From: Dryomyza anilis
Taxonomy: Eukaryota; Arthropoda; Insecta; Diptera; Dryomyzidae
Assembly: GCA_951804985.1 (NCBI GenBank)
Contig: OX638134.1
Coordinates: 76,673,679-76,737,678, forward strand
DNA length: 64,000 bases
Direction: 5' to 3'
This document shows positions 60,868-64,000 of this stretch, piece by piece. The translations under genes and the position numbers were made by a program. The notes under the pieces were generated by a model. The model ran no database searches and was not told the DNA's origin. It was given only the letters and a program-made list of their open reading frames with translations. How positions within the stretch are numbered: position 1 is the stretch's first letter; each line of letters opens with the position of its first letter.

Positions 60868-62260
60868 GTAAGTGGTGTTTTTTCGAAAGTTTTTTTTTCA
60901 TTATTTTAAAATTTTTTTTAACATTTTTTTTTTATTTCTAACATTTTTGGTCATTTTCATTTTTTGAAATATTTGTTTTCATTTTTTTTTTCCATAGCTA
61001 TTGTTGTATTTCTTCCAAACAACAAAACATATAATTTGAAACTAATTTAGATTGATGACTTTTTGTTGTTGCTTATGACATGTTGTTGCTCTTTGAGACA
61101 TCTTACATTAGTAATTAGAGTGCTTGATGCATAATGGGTTAAGTGGGGTTAAAAAAACCACAAAATCAAAAAAAAAAAAAAATAATTAAATCCTATGAAA
61201 CATAATTAAATTAAATTTTGAACTAGATATTAGTATATAAAAATAATATTATTAGGTTTTAATAATACTTAAAAATATTATAAAAGAGGTAATAACATTC
61301 AACCAAACGAGAAAAAAATGTTCTTATGGACATCCTATATAATTCTATATAGTTCACAGTTGATTGCATATTTTAAAAATATTGCTATCGAACTTTAAGA
61401 CTCTTTTTAGAATAAAAAAAATATAGACCCTTTACCAACTAGTTTTCCAAAAAACTATAAAAGCAATTTTTCTCTTAATTGTCTAGACTAATTACAGTAT
61501 ACCAACAAATACATATATTCTGACATGTTTTTAAGATATTTGAATCTAAACTCCAAAGTTTTTTTAGACTATATTTAAATGATTTTTTACCATTTCGGAT
61601 CCAATGATATATATGAAAATAATTTATGATTATTTAGAGCATAGTTCAAATAAACTATCAACATTACTAACATTTTTTCTAGTTGATTTACCTTTTAAAA
61701 TATGCCCTGTGAACATAATTATGGTAATCTTTTATATAATCAATTTAGATCCAATTGTCTTAAAAACTTATTCGAATATTAGCATTCATTTGTATATTAA
61801 AATTAGTTTTGACAATTAAAAAAAAAATTGCAATTAAGTTTTTTTATTTTTATATTTTTGTATTCTTATTAAATTTGGCTTAAAATTAAGATTGTAATTT
61901 TCTCAAGGTTCTTTAGAAGTGATGAAATAAAAACTGAAAGGGTCATGAACAAAGAAACCTCTTTTGTAATATTTTGCCGGGTAGAAGAATCTGTAAGTCA
62001 AGCATCTCGATTCGTAAAGAAATTTGTTAGTGCACTCAGAAAATAGTCTCCTAAGCAGAAGTCAAATAAACTTGAAATAGTATTAAGAAAAAAGTTTCTA
62101 ATTATTAGATTTTTTTCTCTTTTTATTTTTAAGAAAACTTTTTATTATAATTTTTAAAACTTTCATTTCTTAAGAAAAAATGTTCTTCAAATATTGAAAC
62201 GTGTTGCAAATTCAAGTACATTTTTCTTAATATAAGGAAACTAGTTTGAAATATAAAAAT
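60868..62260. other. Probable intron DNA after the coding exon
   Basis: AT-rich. 61500-61800 carries a diverged copy of the repeat at 24364-24587. Nothing else is supported. Confidence 0.5.
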
Positions 62261-63720
62261 CTGCACACAGAAAACTAATTTGTTGCGGCAACCAACAAAA
62301 TAGCCCTACCGAATTATTCAGTGGTGCAAACAACTGATAAATTAGTTGCAACAACCTCCTCATTCTATTGTGAAAACCTCTAAGTGTTTGCGCATGAGGT
62401 TGTGGCAAAATCTTAGTCGGTGATATTGAGTTTGCCGCAACCGACAATTTAAAATTTATTTTAAAAAAAGTTATTTATGTATTTAAAACATATGTAGTGA
62501 AGTTTTCTATTTGTATTATAGATGCAGAAATATCTGGCGCACCCAGTTTTAAAAATATTTTATTAATTCCAGGGGCCCTATGACGAGAAATATAAAATGA
62601 GACTGAAAATGTAACAAAAACTAATTTCATATTCTGTTAATAATAAAAAATAGTTTTTGTCTCATTTTCATTCTCATATCATATTTCTCATCAAACGAGA
62701 AACGGGCCCCTCGGGCACTATTCTGATAATATCTGCACACAGAAAACTGATTTGTTGCGGCAACCAACAAAATAGCCATACCGAATTATTCAGTGGCGGA
62801 AACAACTGATAAATTAGTTGCAACAACCTCTTAATTCTGTTGTGAAAACCTGTAAGTGTGTGCGCATGAGGTTGTCGCAACATCTTAGTCGGTGAAATTG
62901 AGTTTGCCACAACCGCCAATTTAAAATTTATTTTAAAAAAGTTATTTATGTATTTAAAACATATGTAGTGAAGTTTTCTATTTGTATTATAGATGCAGAA
63001 TTATCTCGCGCACCCAGTTTTAAAAATATATTATTAATTTCAGGGACCCTATGATGAGAAATATAAAATGAGACTGAAAATGTAACAATAACTAATTTCA
63101 TATTCTGTTAATAATAATAAAAAATTGTTTTTTATCTCATTTTCATTCTTATTTTATATTTTTTTTATCAAACGAGAATCGGGCCTCTCGGGCACTATTC
63201 TGATATTATCTGCACACAGAAAACTAATTTGTTGCGGCAACCAACAAAATAGCCATACCGAATTATTCAGTGGCGGAAACAACTGATAAATTAGTTGCAA
63301 CAACCTCTTAATTCTGTTGTGAAAACCTGTAAGTGTGTGCGCATGAGGTTGTGGCAACATCTTATTCGGTGAAATTGAGTTTGCCGCAACCGTCAATTTA
63401 AAATTTATTTAAAAAAAGTTATTTATATCTTTAAAACATATGTAGTGAAGTTTTCTATTTGTATTATAGATGCAGAAATATCTCGCGCACCCAGTTTTAA
63501 AAATATATTATTAATTCCAGGGGCCCTATGATGAGAAATATAAAATGAGACTGAAAATGTAACAAAAACTAATTTCATATTCTATTTTTTATTATTATTA
63601 ACAGAATATGAAATTAGTTTTTGTTACATTTTCAGTCTCATTTTATGAGTATGAAAATTGTTTTTATCTAATTTTCATTTCTATTTCATATCTCTCGTCG
63701 TTACCCTGGTCTCTGAAAAA
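62261..63720 (+). repeat. Tandem repeat, three units of 472-477 bases
   Basis: Units start CTGCACACAGAAAACTRATT at 62261, 62733 and 63210. Each has an inverted-repeat module (GTTGCGGCAACC near the start, TTTGCCGCAACCG about 180 bases later), then a TTATTTATGTATTTAAAACA spacer. A second MITE-like module follows, with GGGGCCCTATGA and GAGAAACGGGCCCC ends in unit 1. In unit 3 the second module contains an extra perfect hairpin at about 63541-63640. Confidence 0.9.
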
Positions 63721-64000
63721 AATGAATTTCTTTTTTATTTCGTCATTTTTAAGTTTCGTTCGTTTTTAATTAATTTATATTTAACAAACTAGAGAGTAAA
63801 ATATTGATTTAATTAATTTTTTATTAATATATATATATGGCAATTAAGTAATTAATAAATTAATTAATGAATTCCCTATTGTTTTCGAATTATGAAAATG
63901 TTTGACTTTTCTTTATTTCTGTATGTATCCATAATAGTTAGCAAGAATCTGACAATCGAACTGCTGATAGACATGAGGTTGTCGTTTGTCATTTATTTTG
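63721..64000. other. AT-rich end of window
   Basis: TTAATTAA-type words and a short TA tract at about 63828. No feature supported. Confidence 0.5.

Noticed and set aside
60023..60901. A 292-codon frame on the minus strand, Val/Ala/Leu-rich
   Set aside because: It is the complement of CAG/CAA-rich leader and coding sequence on the plus strand, where splice sites and a signal peptide support the other strand.

Overview
The window is AT-rich nuclear DNA from an insect, most likely a brachyceran fly. The evidence is short 60-63 bp introns with GT...AG borders, three divergent insect ionotropic-receptor (IR) genes, LOA/Jockey-type LINE remnants, and interspersed repeats resembling the dipteran mini-me/DINE-1 family (GTCY tract, conserved core, TA tract). 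Most of the 64 kb is repeat. The host genes I can support are three complete IR genes and one partial first coding exon near the right end. A splice-flanked untranslated exon near the left end is possible. The IR genes may lie inside a very large intron, but nothing here proves that the two outer exons belong to one gene.

Layout. 1-1260: possible 5' exon, then ends of interspersed repeats. 1261-2710: broken LINE reverse transcriptase on the minus strand. 2711-10593: an almost perfect 7.9 kb palindrome centred on base 6652, with RT, MITE and mini-me pieces in each arm. 11.6-15.3 kb: two 19-bp hairpin minisatellite arrays in opposite orientation. 16.6-19.1 kb: degenerate tandem repeats, two minisatellites and a retroposon-like tail. 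20.2-22.1 kb: IR gene A (minus). 24.0-26.2 kb: a cluster of a tRNA-derived SINE and three MITEs, several with clear target-site duplications. 28.6-30.6 kb and 33.1-35.1 kb: IR genes B and C (plus), each preceded by a degenerate 19-bp array and a shared promoter block. 35.7-40.8 kb: mini-me copies. 40.8-45.7 kb: a degenerate long inverted repeat and two more SINEs. 45.7-47.5 kb: an 8-bp satellite of about 228 units with one substitution. 48-52.7 kb: AAGCTT-rich unique DNA. 53.9-59.9 kb: two more 19-bp arrays in opposite orientation. 60.0-60.9 kb: first coding exon of a probable secreted or membrane protein. 62.3-63.7 kb: a 472-477 bp tandem repeat in three copies.

How it fits together. The IR genes share exon structure, promoter and parts of their flanks, so they arose by one inverted and one tandem duplication. 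Their similarity is mosaic, which points to gene conversion. The palindrome is best read as a forward-inverted-forward rearrangement. The sequence up to 2710 appears to have been continuous with the sequence from 7088 on, and an inverted copy was inserted by two template switches. The second switch falls on a 13-bp palindrome inside the RT gene. An assembly or chimeric-read artefact must be excluded before biological weight is given to it.
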